This document shows, in pieces, positions 1 to 9,526 of a stretch of 64,000 nt of DNA. Location: assembly GCF_000964425.1 (NCBI RefSeq), contig NZ_BANF01000010.1, forward strand, positions 62,001 through 126,000. Direction: 5' to 3'. Below the pieces are notes generated by a model. The model was not told the origin of the DNA and made no database searches. It worked only from the letters and a program-made list of their open reading frames with translations. The position numbers were made by a program, and so were the translations under genes. Position 1 is the stretch's first letter. Each line of letters opens with the position of its first letter. The DNA is from Komagataeibacter intermedius TF2 (GTDB lineage: Bacteria > Pseudomonadota > Alphaproteobacteria > Acetobacterales > Acetobacteraceae).

Positions 1-787
1 CCACAAGGCCGGGGAACAGGCGGTCGATGCACATGACAATCAGCCGTTCCAGCAGGATGAAGCGCGTCACCCCCGGCGGCGACAGGGCGGCGGGCAGACG
101 GATGAAGCGTTCGATCCGCGCAGGCAGCAGGATCAGCGCTTCCATCACGAACTGCCCGGTTTCGGCGTTCATCAGCCGCAATGCCTGCGCAATCCCCATG
201 TTGGGAATGAAGGGCAGCGGATGGGCCGGGTCGATGGCCAGCGGTGTCAGGACGGGAAAGACCCGTTCCATGAAGCAGGTTTCCAGCCATGCCTGCTCCT
301 CCGGCGTGAAGGAGATTTCATCGCGCACGACAATGCCCGCCTCCTCCAGCTCGCGCTGCAGGTCGCGCCAGATGCGCTGCTGTTCCTGCAGCAGGCGACC
401 CGTGCGCTCGCGCACGGCGGAAAGCTGCTGCTGTGGCGTCAGCCCGTCGGGGGATGTCTTGACCAGCCCCTCGCGCACCTGCCCCACCAGCCCGGCCACG
501 CGCACGGAATAGAACTCGTCAAGGTTACTGGCGCTGATCGACAGGAAGCGCACGCGTTCAAGCAGCGGATTGCGCGGATTGTCGGCTTCATCCACCACGC
601 GCTGGTTGAAATCGAGCCATGACAGTTCACGGTTGATGAAGCGCGCGGGCGATGTGGCGTCGGGTACGGGTTCGATCGGCGCACGTACCGCAACCTGCCG
701 CCCGGTCGCCGCCGACTTGCGGCTGCGCGCGCGTGGACGCGGCTTGCGCGGGGTATCTTCCGGGGCTTTGCGTGGCGATGTGGCCAA
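1..787 (-). CDS. ppk: Polyphosphate kinase 1, N-terminal part (cut by window start)
   Basis: Makes inorganic polyphosphate reversibly from the terminal phosphate of ATP. The first 262 codons are present; the catalytic C-terminal domains lie outside the window. The family's N-terminal signature is clear: FINRELSW at about residues 50-57, then SNLDEFY near residue 85 and a VRVAG segment. A basic, proline-rich stretch of about 48 residues precedes it and is probably disordered. No ATG fits. An in-frame TAA lies 12 codons upstream, so the start must be downstream of it. A TTG with a GGGAG ribosome binding site about 9 bases before it is the best choice. The gene lies 90 bases after hda on the same strand, an arrangement seen in other alphaproteobacteria. 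Identity is firm; the start is probable. Confidence 0.93.
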   Translation of the reverse strand, partial: MATSPRKAPEDTPRKPRPRARSRKSAATGRQVAVRAPIEPVPDATSPARFINRELSWLDFNQRVVDEADNPRNPLLERVRFLSISASNLDEFYSVRVAGLVGQVREGLVKTSPDGLTPQQQLSAVRERTGRLLQEQQRIWRDLQRELEEAGIVVRDEISFTPEEQAWLETCFMERVFPVLTPLAIDPAHPLPFIPNMGIAQALRLMNAETGQFVMEALILLPARIERFIRLPAALSPPGVTRFILLERLIVMCIDRLFPGLV

Positions 788-877
788 TGGATTCGGTCTC
801 CCGTTCGGGGGTGGTGTTCTTTATTGCATATGACCCTAGGCCAGCGACACGCCTGTTGGCCAGAGCAACCGCATGGT

Positions 878-1600
878 TCAGTCTCCGGGCGAACTGCCGG
901 CGGGCGACATTGTGTCCACCAGCATGTCCGCCAGCACGCGTGCGGCAAAGCCGCGGGTAATGGGCCGCGCACAGGCAAGGGCGGCATGATCCAGCCGGTC
1001 CACGGCGTCCTGCATCGCCCGCGCGGTCCGTGGCAGGCGCCGCAGCAGCCATTCCACGACCGGCTGCGACACGACAATCTGCCGTTCCGCCAGCAGGCGC
1101 AGCAGCAGCACGCGCAGCAGTCCGTCGCCCGGCTGCCGTATGGCCACCGCCATGGTCGCCCGCAGCCTGCTGGCCAGGTCGGGCAGCGCCACGGGCCAGC
1201 GCGCAGGTGGCGTCCGCCCGCCCAGAAGCAGGGCAATCCGCTGTTCGCGCGCGGTATTGAGCAGGTGCAGAAGCGCCCGTTCGTCCCTGCATTCATCGGC
1301 CTGGTCCACCGCCATGGCCATGACCGGAACCCCCGTGGCGCGCGCGGCGAACAGGGCGGTGACATGGGCATGGGACAGGCTGCCGCCATGCAGCAGCACC
1401 GCATCATGCACGCGCGCCCATATTTCCAGCATATGGGTCTTGCCCGTGCCTGCCGCCCCCCACAGCGCCAGCCTGCGCTCCGGCCATGGCGTGGGGCCAA
1501 GCACCCAGCTGCGCGCAGCCGCGTTGGAGGCGGAAAAGACAAAGTCCCCCACTGCAAAACGTGGCGTGTGGGCAAACGGCAACACCAGTTGCCCGATCAC
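878..1600 (-). CDS. hda: Hda-type DnaA-related ATPase (regulatory inactivation of DnaA)
   Basis: AAA+ protein related to DnaA. In this family it couples to the DNA polymerase sliding clamp and stimulates ATP hydrolysis by DnaA, limiting replication initiation. A P-loop GAAGTGKT is at about residues 48-55, and the length (240 aa) is normal for Hda. With the GTG start chosen here the protein begins MIGQLVLPF, which puts a clamp-binding QLxLP-type motif at the extreme N terminus, as in known Hda proteins. Upstream ATG starts (1726 and 1816) would add 42 or 72 residues of unconserved sequence, and the longest would overlap purM. No strong ribosome binding site decides between them. It is divergent from purMN and upstream of ppk. 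Confidence 0.85.
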   Translation of the reverse strand: MIGQLVLPFAHTPRFAVGDFVFSASNAAARSWVLGPTPWPERRLALWGAAGTGKTHMLEIWARVHDAVLLHGGSLSHAHVTALFAARATGVPVMAMAVDQADECRDERALLHLLNTAREQRIALLLGGRTPPARWPVALPDLASRLRATMAVAIRQPGDGLLRVLLLRLLAERQIVVSQPVVEWLLRRLPRTARAMQDAVDRLDHAALACARPITRGFAARVLADMLVDTMSPAGSSPGD

Positions 1601-1782
1601 CCCCGCAACCGCGTTTTCATCCGTTTTCAGCTTCGTGCCTTCAACCACCGCTTTGTGCGTTGCCCCGCCTTGACGTAAAGAAGGCCGGAAGTCCGTTCGA
1701 CCCCGGTCCCATACGACGGTTTTCATAGCCCGCGTGCGGGAGTCCGGGAAAGTGATAGTTTGATTACGAAAAAGGCCCCCGC

Positions 1783-2883
1783 ATGACGTCCGCCCCCTGC
1801 CCGCCCAATGCTTCATCCGATACAGCGCCCGGCGCCACCTACCGCGATGCCGGGGTGGACATTGCCGCCGGTGACGCCCTTGTCGAAGTCATCAAGCCCG
1901 CTGCAAAGGCAACGGACCGCCCCGGCACCATGGGCGGACTGGGCGGTTTCGGCGCGCTGTTTGACCTGAAGGCAGCCGGTTTTTCCGATCCCATCCTGGT
2001 GTCCTGCACCGATGGCGTGGGCACCAAGCTCATGATCGCCATTGAAAGCGGACTGCATGAGACGGTGGGCATCGACCTTGTCGCCATGTGCGTCAACGAT
2101 CTGGTGGTGCAGGGCGCGACACCGCTGTTCTTCCTGGATTATTTCGCGACCGGCAAACTATCGATCGAGGACGCGGCCAAGGTCGTGCGCGGCATCGCCA
2201 AAGGCTGCGCCGACTCCGGCTGCGCGCTGGTGGGGGGGGAGACGGCGGAAATGCCGGGCATGTACGCGCCCGGCCATTACGACCTTGCCGGATTCTCGGT
2301 CGGGGCTGCGGAACGCACGGCGCTGCTGCCCGGTGATATCCGGCCCGGCGATACGCTGATCGCCCTGCCCTCGGCTGGCGTGCATTCCAATGGCTTCTCG
2401 CTGGTGCGCGACATCGTCAGGCGCAGCGGACTGGCATGGGACGCACCATGCCCCTTCGCCGACGGCCAGACACTGGCGCAGGCATTGATGACGCCCACCA
2501 CCCTGTATGTCCGCCCGGTGCTGGACCTGCACCACGCGGGCCTGCTGGTGGGGGCGGCCCACATTACGGGCGGCGGCCTGCCGGGCAACCTGCCGCGCGT
2601 GCTGCCAAAGGGCATGCGGGCGGTGGTTGACGGCACGGCATGGCCGATCCCGCCAGTTTTCCCGTGGCTGGCCAGCATCGGCAATGTCACGACCGAGGAA
2701 ATGCTGCGCGTCTTCAACTGTGGCGTGGGCATGGTGCTGGTGGTGCGCGACAGCGACGCCGCCATGGCGCGTCTGACCGCGCGCGGGCAGCAGGCCTTTG
2801 TCATCGGCACGATCACGCACGGCGACAGCCCCGACAGCCCGGCTACGCTGAGCTTTGACGAACTGCCCGAACTGCGCGACTGA
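1783..2883 (+). CDS. purM: Phosphoribosylformylglycinamidine cyclo-ligase (AIR synthetase)
   Basis: Fifth step of de novo purine synthesis: ATP-dependent closure of formylglycinamidine ribonucleotide to aminoimidazole ribonucleotide, in the cytosol. Diagnostic stretches are DGVGTK at residues 77-82 and GGETAEMPG at 151-159, with a [11 protein letters not shown] segment later. The length (366 aa) is slightly more than the usual 340-350 because of about 18 extra N-terminal residues. It is followed 8 bases later by purN in the same direction, so the two are an operon. Its promoter must lie in the short region divergent from hda. Confidence 0.97.
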   Translation: MTSAPCPPNASSDTAPGATYRDAGVDIAAGDALVEVIKPAAKATDRPGTMGGLGGFGALFDLKAAGFSDPILVSCTDGVGTKLMIAIESGLHETVGIDLVAMCVNDLVVQGATPLFFLDYFATGKLSIEDAAKVVRGIAKGCADSGCALVGGETAEMPGMYAPGHYDLAGFSVGAAERTALLPGDIRPGDTLIALPSAGVHSNGFSLVRDIVRRSGLAWDAPCPFADGQTLAQALMTPTTLYVRPVLDLHHAGLLVGAAHITGGGLPGNLPRVLPKGMRAVVDGTAWPIPPVFPWLASIGNVTTEEMLRVFNCGVGMVLVVRDSDAAMARLTARGQQAFVIGTITHGDSPDSPATLSFDELPELRD

Positions 2884-2891
2884 ACCGGGCC

Positions 2892-3515
2892 GTGACCTAT
2901 AAAACACCCATCGCGATCCTGATCAGCGGGCGCGGCAGCAACATGCGCGCGCTGATCGATTCGTGCGCCCGCCCCGACTACCCCGCCCGCATCGCCCTTG
3001 TGCTGAGCAACAATCCCGATGCGCCGGGGCTGGATGTGGCGCGCGCGGCAGGCCTTGCCACACAGGCCATCGACCATCGCGACTACCGCCGCGACCGCGC
3101 GGCGCATGAACGCGTGCTGGACGCGGCGCTGCGCGCGGCGGGCGTGGAATATGTCTGCCTTGCGGGCTACATGCGCCTGCTGACGCCGTTCCTGACCACT
3201 GCATGGGCGGGACGGATGCTGAATATCCACCCCAGCCTGCTGCCAGCCTTTCCCGGGCTGCATACGCATGAACGCGCGCTGGAAAATGGCGCGCGCATCC
3301 ATGGCTGCACCGTTCACTGGGTGACGGAGGGCATGGATGAAGGCCCGATCATCGGGCAGGCGGCGGTGCCCGTGCTGGACGGTGACACGCCCGATGTGCT
3401 GGGCGCGCGCGTACTGCAGCAGGAACATCGCCTGTATCCCGCCGCGCTGCGTCGCGTGCTGGTTCCCGATGCAGCGCCCGCCGCCACTGCGGCGGACTGC
3501 CTGCTATCGGTCTGA
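2892..3515 (+). CDS. purN: Phosphoribosylglycinamide formyltransferase
   Basis: Transfers a formyl group from 10-formyltetrahydrofolate to glycinamide ribonucleotide, the third step of purine synthesis. The phosphate-binding GRGSN motif is at residues 13-17. The catalytic triad known for PurN is visible as N111 and H113 (in NIHPSLLP) and D149 (in DEGPIIGQ). It uses a GTG start 8 bases after the purM stop, implying co-transcription and probably coupled translation. The length (207 aa) is normal. Confidence 0.97.
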   Translation: MTYKTPIAILISGRGSNMRALIDSCARPDYPARIALVLSNNPDAPGLDVARAAGLATQAIDHRDYRRDRAAHERVLDAALRAAGVEYVCLAGYMRLLTPFLTTAWAGRMLNIHPSLLPAFPGLHTHERALENGARIHGCTVHWVTEGMDEGPIIGQAAVPVLDGDTPDVLGARVLQQEHRLYPAALRRVLVPDAAPAATAADCLLSV

Positions 3516-3544
3516 TCGTTGATAAACAAAAAACAGATTTTTCA

Positions 3545-3572
3545 GGTGCCGCCTTTTTCAAAGGGCGGCACC
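3545..3572. repeat. Dispersed hairpin element, copy 1
   Basis: A perfect 9-base inverted repeat (GGTGCCGCC / GGCGGCACC) around a T-rich then A-rich centre, 29 bases after the purN stop. It is followed by a TTCTGAAGCG-TTTTT tail. The same design recurs at 6246-6273 and 46715-46743, so it looks like a dispersed element rather than a purN-specific terminator, though it could also slow transcription leaving purN. Confidence 0.7.
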
Positions 3573-3669
3573 TTCTGAAGCGTTTTTCGAAAAAATCTTC
3601 CCTAAAAAAACTGCCTTATAATCTGCATGATGACGCGAAGGCTGGCTTTTCAAGCAGTCTCCAGACATG

Positions 3670-3697
3670 AAAAAAGCCGGCCCGAGGGCCGGCTTTT
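3670..3697. terminator. Bidirectional intrinsic terminator between purN and ndk
   Basis: A 9-base GC-rich perfect stem (AGCCGGCCC / GGGCCGGCT) flanked by A6 on one side and T4 on the other. This makes a U-tract hairpin for the convergent ndk transcript and a weaker one for purMN. Confidence 0.85.
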
Positions 3698-3741
3698 CCA
3701 CTGACGGGGGCATGTGTCCCCATCACCATGACCCATAGGGA

Positions 3742-4164
3742 TCAGGGCAGGATTTCCGTGCCGGCGAAGAAGAAGGCAATTTCGTTCTTCGCGTTTTCAA
3801 GGCTGTCGGAACCGTGGACGGAGTTTGCTTCGATGCTTTCGGCAAACTGCGCGCGGATGGTGTGGGCTTCGGCCTTCTTCGGGTCGGTGGCGCCCATCAC
3901 TTCGCGGTTCTTCAGGACAGCGTTCTCACCCTCGAGAACCTGCACCACGACCGGGCCGGAGATCATGAAGGACACCAGGTCGTTATAGAACGGGCGTTCC
4001 TTGTGCACTTCATAGAACGCGCCAGCGGTCGCCTTCGTCAGCTGGATGCGCTTCTGGGCGACGATGCGCAGGCCATTGCCTTCGAACACGGCATTGATCT
4101 TGCCGGTCAGGTTGCGGCGGGTCGCATCGGGCTTGATGATCGAGAGGGTACGTTCGACTGCCAT
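3742..4164 (-). CDS. ndk: Nucleoside diphosphate kinase
   Basis: Balances nucleoside triphosphate pools by ping-pong phosphate transfer through a histidine. The active-site His is H117 in NSVHGSDS; the KPDA motif is at residues 11-14. The length of 140 aa is exactly typical. The ATG at 4164 was chosen because AAAGGAG lies just upstream and the protein then begins [14 protein letters not shown] as usual; a longer reading adds 15 unconserved residues. It is a single-gene unit ending in the hairpin at 3670-3697. Confidence 0.98.
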   Translation of the reverse strand: MAVERTLSIIKPDATRRNLTGKINAVFEGNGLRIVAQKRIQLTKATAGAFYEVHKERPFYNDLVSFMISGPVVVQVLEGENAVLKNREVMGATDPKKAEAHTIRAQFAESIEANSVHGSDSLENAKNEIAFFFAGTEILP

Positions 4165-4324
4165 GGGACAGCTCCTTTCAAACGGGTTCTGAAATATACG
4201 AGGCGGCATTGGACATAAGCCGACATCACCTTACAAGCGCCATCTAGAGCATATCGCCGCAGACTGGTAGGTACAACCCGCACGAAACCAGCCATGTCCC
4301 CCATATTGCCGGAGTTTTCCGCCC

Positions 4325-6211
4325 GTGAGCCTGCTCGTCATATCCGACCTGACCCTGCGCATTGCAGGACGCACCCTGCTTGATGGTGCCAGCCTGAGCA
4401 TTGATCCGGGCCGCAAGATCGGTCTGGTCGGTCGCAACGGGGCAGGCAAATCGACCCTTCTGGCCGCGATCGCGGGCGATATCGCGCCCGATGGCGGCAC
4501 GATCCACATGTCATCGCGCGCGCGCATGGCGCGGATCAGGCAGGAAGCGCCCACGGGCTATGGCTCGCTGCTGGATACGGTGCTGGCGGGCGATACCGAA
4601 CGGACGGATCTGCTGCGCGAATCCGAAACCACGACCGATCCCGCCCGCATTGCCGACATCCATGAACGCCTGCTGGCGATTGACGCCCACAGCGCGCCGG
4701 CGCGGGCGGCGGCCATCCTGTCTGGTCTGGGGTTCAATGCAGAAGCACAGACACGCCCTGTATCGGACTTTTCCGGCGGGTGGCGCATGCGTGTCGCCCT
4801 CGCCACCGCGCTGTTCCTCAACCCCGATCTGCTGTTATTGGATGAGCCGACCAATCACCTGGACCTTGAGGCCACGATCTGGCTGGAAAACTGGCTGGCA
4901 CGGTTTTCGGGCGCGGCCCTGATCGTCAGCCACGACCGGGGGCTGCTGGACCGCGCGGTGGACGCCATCGCCCATCTAGACCGCGGCAAGCTGACGCTGA
5001 CGCCGGGCGGGTATGAGGAATTCGTGCGCATCCGCACCGAACAGGCGCTGCAGCAGGCCCGCATGGCCGAACGCATCAATGCCAAGCGCGCGCACATGCA
5101 GTCCTTCGTGGACCGCTTCCGCGCCAAGGCCACCAAGGCGAAACAGGCGCAGGCCCGCATCAAGGCGCTGGAGAAACTGCCGCAGATCGACAGCGTGGTG
5201 GAAGATACGCCCAGCCACTTTTCCTTCCCCGAACCCTCCGCCCTGCCGCCGCCAATGCTGACGATGGAGCGGGTTTCGGCCGGGTATGGCGACCATACCA
5301 TCCTGTCCAGCCTGTCGCTGCGCATCGACATGGAAGACCGGATCGCCCTGCTGGGTGCGAACGGCAACGGCAAATCCACCTTCGCCAAGCTGGTGGCGGG
5401 ACGACTGGAACCCCAATCGGGCACGATCCAGCACAGCCCGAAGCTGAAGGTCGGCTATTTCGCCCAGCATCAGGCCGAGGAACTGCGCCCCAACGAGACC
5501 CCGGTGGACCACATGGCCCGCGCCCTGCCCGATGCCACGCCGCCCGCCGTGCGCGCGCAGCTTGCCCGCTTCGGGCTGGATGCGGAGCGCGCGGAAACGC
5601 CCACGCGCGACCTGTCGGGGGGCGAGAAGGCCCGCCTGCTGCTGGCGCTGGCCACGCGCGATGCGCCGCACCTGCTTATTCTGGATGAACCGACCAACCA
5701 TCTTGACCTGGACGCACGCGACGCGCTGATCCGCGCATTGGCGGAGTTCGAGGGCGCGGTCCTGCTGATCAGCCATGACCCGCATCTGGTTGAACTGGTG
5801 GCCGACCGGCTGTGGCTGGTGGGCGACGGCACGGTGCGTCCGTTTGACGGCGACATGGCGGAATACCGTACGTGGCTGACCGAACGGGCGCGCGCGGTAT
5901 CAAACAACGACCCCGCCCGTCCTGCCGCAGCCCCAAAGCGCGACGATCGCCGCGAACGCGCCGAAGCCCGCAAGGCCACGGCCCCGCTGCGCAGGCGCAT
6001 CCGTGACGCGGAACAGCTCATGGCCCGACTGGTGGCCGAACGCACGAAGCTGGAAGCCCGCCTGGCGGACCCGAAGCTGTATGAAAGCGGCAAGGCGGAT
6101 GAAGTTACCGCGCTGAACACCCGTCTGGCCGCCATCGCGCGCGAACATGACCGCGCGGAAGAAGACTGGCTGGACGCGGAAACGGAACTGGAAGCCGCCA
6201 GCGCGGAATAA
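4325..6211 (+). CDS. ABC-F family ATPase (YheS/Uup-like)
   Basis: Soluble tandem ABC protein without membrane segments. ABC-F proteins bind the ribosomal E-site region and modulate translation. Two nucleotide-binding domains are seen: Walker A GRNGAGKST at residues 36-44 and GANGNGKST at 344-352, signatures SGGW and SGGEK, and two LDEPTNHLDL Walker B segments. Between them is the basic P-site-interaction linker (about residues 245-290), rich in Lys, Arg and Gln. A charged C-terminal coiled coil begins near residue 540. The start is GTG. Length and linker fit YheS or Uup; I cannot tell which paralogue it is. Confidence 0.92.
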   Translation: MSLLVISDLTLRIAGRTLLDGASLSIDPGRKIGLVGRNGAGKSTLLAAIAGDIAPDGGTIHMSSRARMARIRQEAPTGYGSLLDTVLAGDTERTDLLRESETTTDPARIADIHERLLAIDAHSAPARAAAILSGLGFNAEAQTRPVSDFSGGWRMRVALATALFLNPDLLLLDEPTNHLDLEATIWLENWLARFSGAALIVSHDRGLLDRAVDAIAHLDRGKLTLTPGGYEEFVRIRTEQALQQARMAERINAKRAHMQSFVDRFRAKATKAKQAQARIKALEKLPQIDSVVEDTPSHFSFPEPSALPPPMLTMERVSAGYGDHTILSSLSLRIDMEDRIALLGANGNGKSTFAKLVAGRLEPQSGTIQHSPKLKVGYFAQHQAEELRPNETPVDHMARALPDATPPAVRAQLARFGLDAERAETPTRDLSGGEKARLLLALATRDAPHLLILDEPTNHLDLDARDALIRALAEFEGAVLLISHDPHLVELVADRLWLVGDGTVRPFDGDMAEYRTWLTERARAVSNNDPARPAAAPKRDDRRERAEARKATAPLRRRIRDAEQLMARLVAERTKLEARLADPKLYESGKADEVTALNTRLAAIAREHDRAEEDWLDAETELEAASAE

Positions 6212-6245
6212 ACACCAGCCCACACGGCATGGAGACGCTTCGCGA

Positions 6246-6273
6246 CGTGCCGCCTTTTTCAAAAGGCGGCGCC
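6246..6273. repeat. Dispersed hairpin element, copy 2
   Basis: CGTGCCGCC and GGCGGCGCC arms around TTTTTCAAAA, 34 bases after the ABC-F stop, followed by CCCGAACGCCTTTT. It matches copy 1 in arms, centre and tail. It lies between convergent genes and may serve both as a terminator. Confidence 0.7.
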
Positions 6274-6300
6274 CGAACGCCTTTTGTGTCCTGTTATCAA

Positions 6301-7536
6301 TTACCTGAGTTGAGATAATTCCTGAGCCGAGTCAGGCACAGGACGTCCGTCCCCGCGCCGCACCAGCAGCCCGATCAGGAAAACCGCCAGTCCCGCCGCC
6401 GACAGCCCGGCACCGGCCCAGCCCACGTCCTGCGCGCCGTAGCCCGCCGCAATCACCACACCGCCCAGCCACGCACCAAATGCATTGGCCACGTTGACGG
6501 CGGAATGGTTCAGCGCCGCCACCAGTCCCTGCGCATCCCCGGCCACGTCCATAAGCCGTGTCTGCAGCGCAGGCAGCAGGGCGATGATGCCCCCCATCAG
6601 GCTGGTCACGATCAGCACCAGCACCATGTTGTGTGCGCACAGGGAAAACAGGCACAGCATGACCGTGCTGACCACCAGCGTCACCACCACCGCAAGGGCG
6701 GGGCTGATATCCACCAGCCGCGCGCCCGCCATGTTGCCCGCCACCATGCCCACGCCCCACAGCGACTGCGACAGCGGCACGACATAGGCGGGCACCCCGG
6801 TTACGCCCAGCAGCACCGCCGACAGGTAGGTGCCGACACAGAACATGCCGCCAAACCCGATCGCCCCCGTCGCCAGCGTAAACCACACCTGTGGCCGGCG
6901 CAGCGCGCCCACTTCGCGTAACAGTGACCCCTGCGGGTCGGGCATCATGGCGGGCACCGTGCACGTGATCATGACCAGAGCCAGAAGTTCCATGCCCGTA
7001 ATGAACCCGTAAACCGCGCGCCAGCCCAGCACCTGCCCCGCCCATGTCACCAGCGGCACCCCCACCACATGGGCGACCGTCAGCCCCACGAACACGCCAG
7101 CCACCGCCCGCCCCCGCCGCGCGGGATCGGCCATGTCCGCCGCGACCAGCGCCGCCACACCGTAAAAGGCCCCATGCGGCAGCCCGGTCAGGAACCGTAT
7201 GACCAGCAGCGCCCCATAACCCGGCGCCAGCGCCGACGCCGCATTGCCCACGACAAACATCGCCTGCAGCGCCAGCAGCAGCCTGCGCCGCGACAGGCGC
7301 GCGCCGACAAGGGCGACAAGCGGGGCGCCAATCACCACGCCCATGGCATAGGAACTGATGACATGCCCCGCCACCGGCACCGATATGTCCAGCGAACGGG
7401 CGACACCGGGCAGCATCGCCATCAATGCGAACTCCCCCGTGCCTATGGCAAAGGTTGCAACAGCCAGTGCCCACCCTGCCGCCCCAAGGCGCGCGGGCAT
7501 GGCCGGACGCGAAGACGAAATATCCGGAGTGCTCAC
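6301..7536 (-). CDS. MFS transporter, DHA1-like efflux family
   Basis: Major facilitator superfamily inner-membrane protein with about 12 hydrophobic segments in 411 aa. The N-terminal half has a family-type start (FAIGTGEFALMAMLPGVA), a loop-2 motif with GARLSRRRLLL, and the first-half signature region FLTGLPHGAFYG. This pattern resembles AraJ/YdhP-like proton-coupled exporters, which often carry sugars, arabinose derivatives or drugs. The substrate cannot be deduced. It is a single gene, divergent from the AI-2E family gene. Confidence 0.85.
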   Translation of the reverse strand: MSTPDISSSRPAMPARLGAAGWALAVATFAIGTGEFALMAMLPGVARSLDISVPVAGHVISSYAMGVVIGAPLVALVGARLSRRRLLLALQAMFVVGNAASALAPGYGALLVIRFLTGLPHGAFYGVAALVAADMADPARRGRAVAGVFVGLTVAHVVGVPLVTWAGQVLGWRAVYGFITGMELLALVMITCTVPAMMPDPQGSLLREVGALRRPQVWFTLATGAIGFGGMFCVGTYLSAVLLGVTGVPAYVVPLSQSLWGVGMVAGNMAGARLVDISPALAVVVTLVVSTVMLCLFSLCAHNMVLVLIVTSLMGGIIALLPALQTRLMDVAGDAQGLVAALNHSAVNVANAFGAWLGGVVIAAGYGAQDVGWAGAGLSAAGLAVFLIGLLVRRGDGRPVPDSAQELSQLR

Positions 7537-7752
7537 ATGTCTGCCCTTTTCCGACAGGAAATATTGGCTTACGCCTTAACCGATCACGCAGGGGTACGAC
7601 CGCCTGTATCCCACGCGCCCTGACCCGCCGTCAGTTAGCGGAATTTTAGGCAAGCGCAATCCATATCCCTTCGGGAACGTTAACCCGGCTGCGGCCGTGC
7701 TGGCGTTCACATTCCACGCAGCCCGTTTCATGCCCATCATACGGACATATAG

Positions 7753-8877
7753 ATGACAGCCTCCCCCCCGTCGGCCACCACCGGCCACCCGCCGGATTCC
7801 GGATCTTCCCAAAAAAAAGACGACACACCCGACCCGCGCGCACAGCAGCTTGCGCGCATCTATGCCCTGCTGCGGCTGACGCTGGTCATCACCATCGTGG
7901 TCATGCTGATCTGGGTGGTGGGCGATGTGCTGATGGTCATTTTCGCGGCAACCCTTGTCGCCGTGATCCTGCATAACCTCGCCGGGCTGCTGGAACGCCG
8001 CACGCGCATGCCCTACTGGCTGTCGCTTACGGCGGTAGTCGTGGTCATAATCGGCGCGCTGACCGGACTGATCTGGAGCAGCGGCCCCGAAATATCGGAA
8101 CAGGCCCTGAAACTGCGCACCGCACTGAGCGAGCAGGCCCACAACCTGCGCGACAGCATGGGCCATTCCTCCACCGGGCGGATGATCCTCGACAACCTGC
8201 CCACCACGCTGGGCGGGAACGAACAGGCCGCCAGCAGTGGCGGATTCGGGTCGCTGGCGGGATCCATGACGGGGTTCGTCTCCTCCGCGTTCGGGGCGGC
8301 GGGCACGCTGGCGGTCATCCTGATCGCGGGGCTGTATTTCGCCATCTCGCCCGAACTGTACGTCAACGGCATGCTGCGGCTGATCCCGCATGAATACCGC
8401 CACACATCGCGCGAACTGCTGCTGACGGCGGGCCGCACCCTGTGGGCGTGGACGGCGGGCCAGGCGCTGGACATGACCGTTGTGGGACTGCTGTCCTTCA
8501 TCGGGCTGTGGTGCATTGGCGTGCCGCTGGCGCTGGCGCTGGGGGTTGTGGCGGGCATGGCCAACTTCATTCCCTATATCGGCGCCTTTGTCGGTGCGGT
8601 GCCAGCCGTGCTGATCGGCCTGTCGCAGGGCACGCGCGAAGGGTTCATGGTGCTGGGACTGTATGCCGCCATCCAGTTTTTCGAAGGGAACGTCATGGCG
8701 CCGCTGATCCAGCGCCACGCGGTGCAGATGCCGCCGGGGCTGACCATCCTGTCCCAGACGATCTTTGGCACCATCCTTGGCATTCCGGGGCTTATCCTGG
8801 CCTCGCCGCTTACGGCTGCCCTGCTGGCGACCGCGGATCGCGCGACCCCGAAGCTGAAGGATGACGAACGGGTGTGA
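7753..8877 (+). CDS. AI-2E family transporter (PerM/YdiK-like permease)
   Basis: Inner-membrane protein of the AI-2 exporter superfamily: a 35-residue soluble N terminus, paired hydrophobic segments at about residues 36-100, an extracytoplasmic stretch (about 105-160), then several more membrane segments. The conserved C-terminal region has NFIPYIGAF and FFEGNVMAPLIQ. Members are mostly uncharacterised; some export AI-2 or act as Na+/H+ antiporters, so the name is only a family label. The length of 374 aa is normal. No partner genes adjoin it. Confidence 0.88.
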   Translation: MTASPPSATTGHPPDSGSSQKKDDTPDPRAQQLARIYALLRLTLVITIVVMLIWVVGDVLMVIFAATLVAVILHNLAGLLERRTRMPYWLSLTAVVVVIIGALTGLIWSSGPEISEQALKLRTALSEQAHNLRDSMGHSSTGRMILDNLPTTLGGNEQAASSGGFGSLAGSMTGFVSSAFGAAGTLAVILIAGLYFAISPELYVNGMLRLIPHEYRHTSRELLLTAGRTLWAWTAGQALDMTVVGLLSFIGLWCIGVPLALALGVVAGMANFIPYIGAFVGAVPAVLIGLSQGTREGFMVLGLYAAIQFFEGNVMAPLIQRHAVQMPPGLTILSQTIFGTILGIPGLILASPLTAALLATADRATPKLKDDERV

Positions 8878-8886
8878 ACGCAGAAA

Positions 8887-8914
8887 GGGGGCGGGAGATC
8901 ACGCTCCCGCCCCC
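8887..8914. terminator. Strong hairpin between convergent genes
   Basis: A perfect 11-base inverted repeat (GGGGGCGGGAG / CTCCCGCCCCC) with a 6-base loop, 10 bases after the AI-2E gene stop and 27 bases from the HAD gene stop. Neither side has a long T run, so terminator function is inferred from position and stem strength. Confidence 0.55.
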
Positions 8915-8941
8915 GTCCGCCATCCGTCCGCATGCCCTGTT

Positions 8942-9526
8942 TCAGGGCAGCAGCGTATTCACGTCCACATGCGTCATGCCCGCGCGGGTGGCCGCCAGCA
9001 TCCCTTCCCGACTGTCCTCGAACACAAGGCAGGATGCGGGCGACAGGTCCAGCCTGCCCGCCGCCAGCAGGAACATGTCCGGCGCGGGCTTCGGGTTCGT
9101 CACGTCATCTATGGTGATGATGACGTCAAACAGCCGTTCCAGCCCAAGATGGCGCAGGCAGGCGGAGACGATCTGCCGTGACCCGTTGGACGCCACCGCC
9201 ATGGGCAGGCGACCGTGGTACGCGCGGGCAATGTCCGCCACCACGGTAATTTCACGCAGCACATGCAGCTTGCGCAGCATGCTTTCGCGCGCCTGCGTAA
9301 TGATGCCGTCGCGATCCACGCGCTGGCCCAGCCGCGCCTCGACAATATCCAGCACCATGTGCTCGGACATGCCGCCATGGCCATGAAACCATTCGGGCGG
9401 CACCGCCTGCCTTATGGCATCCTCAAGGGCCGCCATCCAGCCTTCGCGGTACAGGGGCAGGCTGTCGACCAGCGTGCCGTCGCAGTCAAAGATCAGCCCT
9501 GCCGTATCCGCGCGCACCAGGGTCAT
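8942..9526 (-). CDS. HAD-superfamily hydrolase, subfamily IA
   Basis: Haloacid dehalogenase-type phosphatase. The nucleophile motif FDCDGTLVDS is at residues 14-23, a helical cap follows, then the KPAPDMF lysine motif and a FEDSREGM acidic motif. Overall it resembles the beta-phosphoglucomutase/fructose-1-phosphatase branch. Its start codon overlaps the stop of the upstream gene in an ATGA, so it is the last gene of the dehydratase-aminotransferase operon. A sugar phosphate substrate is therefore plausible but is inference. Confidence 0.88.
   Translation of the reverse strand: MTLVRADTAGLIFDCDGTLVDSLPLYREGWMAALEDAIRQAVPPEWFHGHGGMSEHMVLDIVEARLGQRVDRDGIITQARESMLRKLHVLREITVVADIARAYHGRLPMAVASNGSRQIVSACLRHLGLERLFDVIITIDDVTNPKPAPDMFLLAAGRLDLSPASCLVFEDSREGMLAATRAGMTHVDVNTLLP

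Noticed and set aside
2158-3428. Long minus-strand frames opposite purM and purN
   Set aside because: They mirror highly conserved genes on the other strand; GC-rich codons generate long antisense frames throughout this window.
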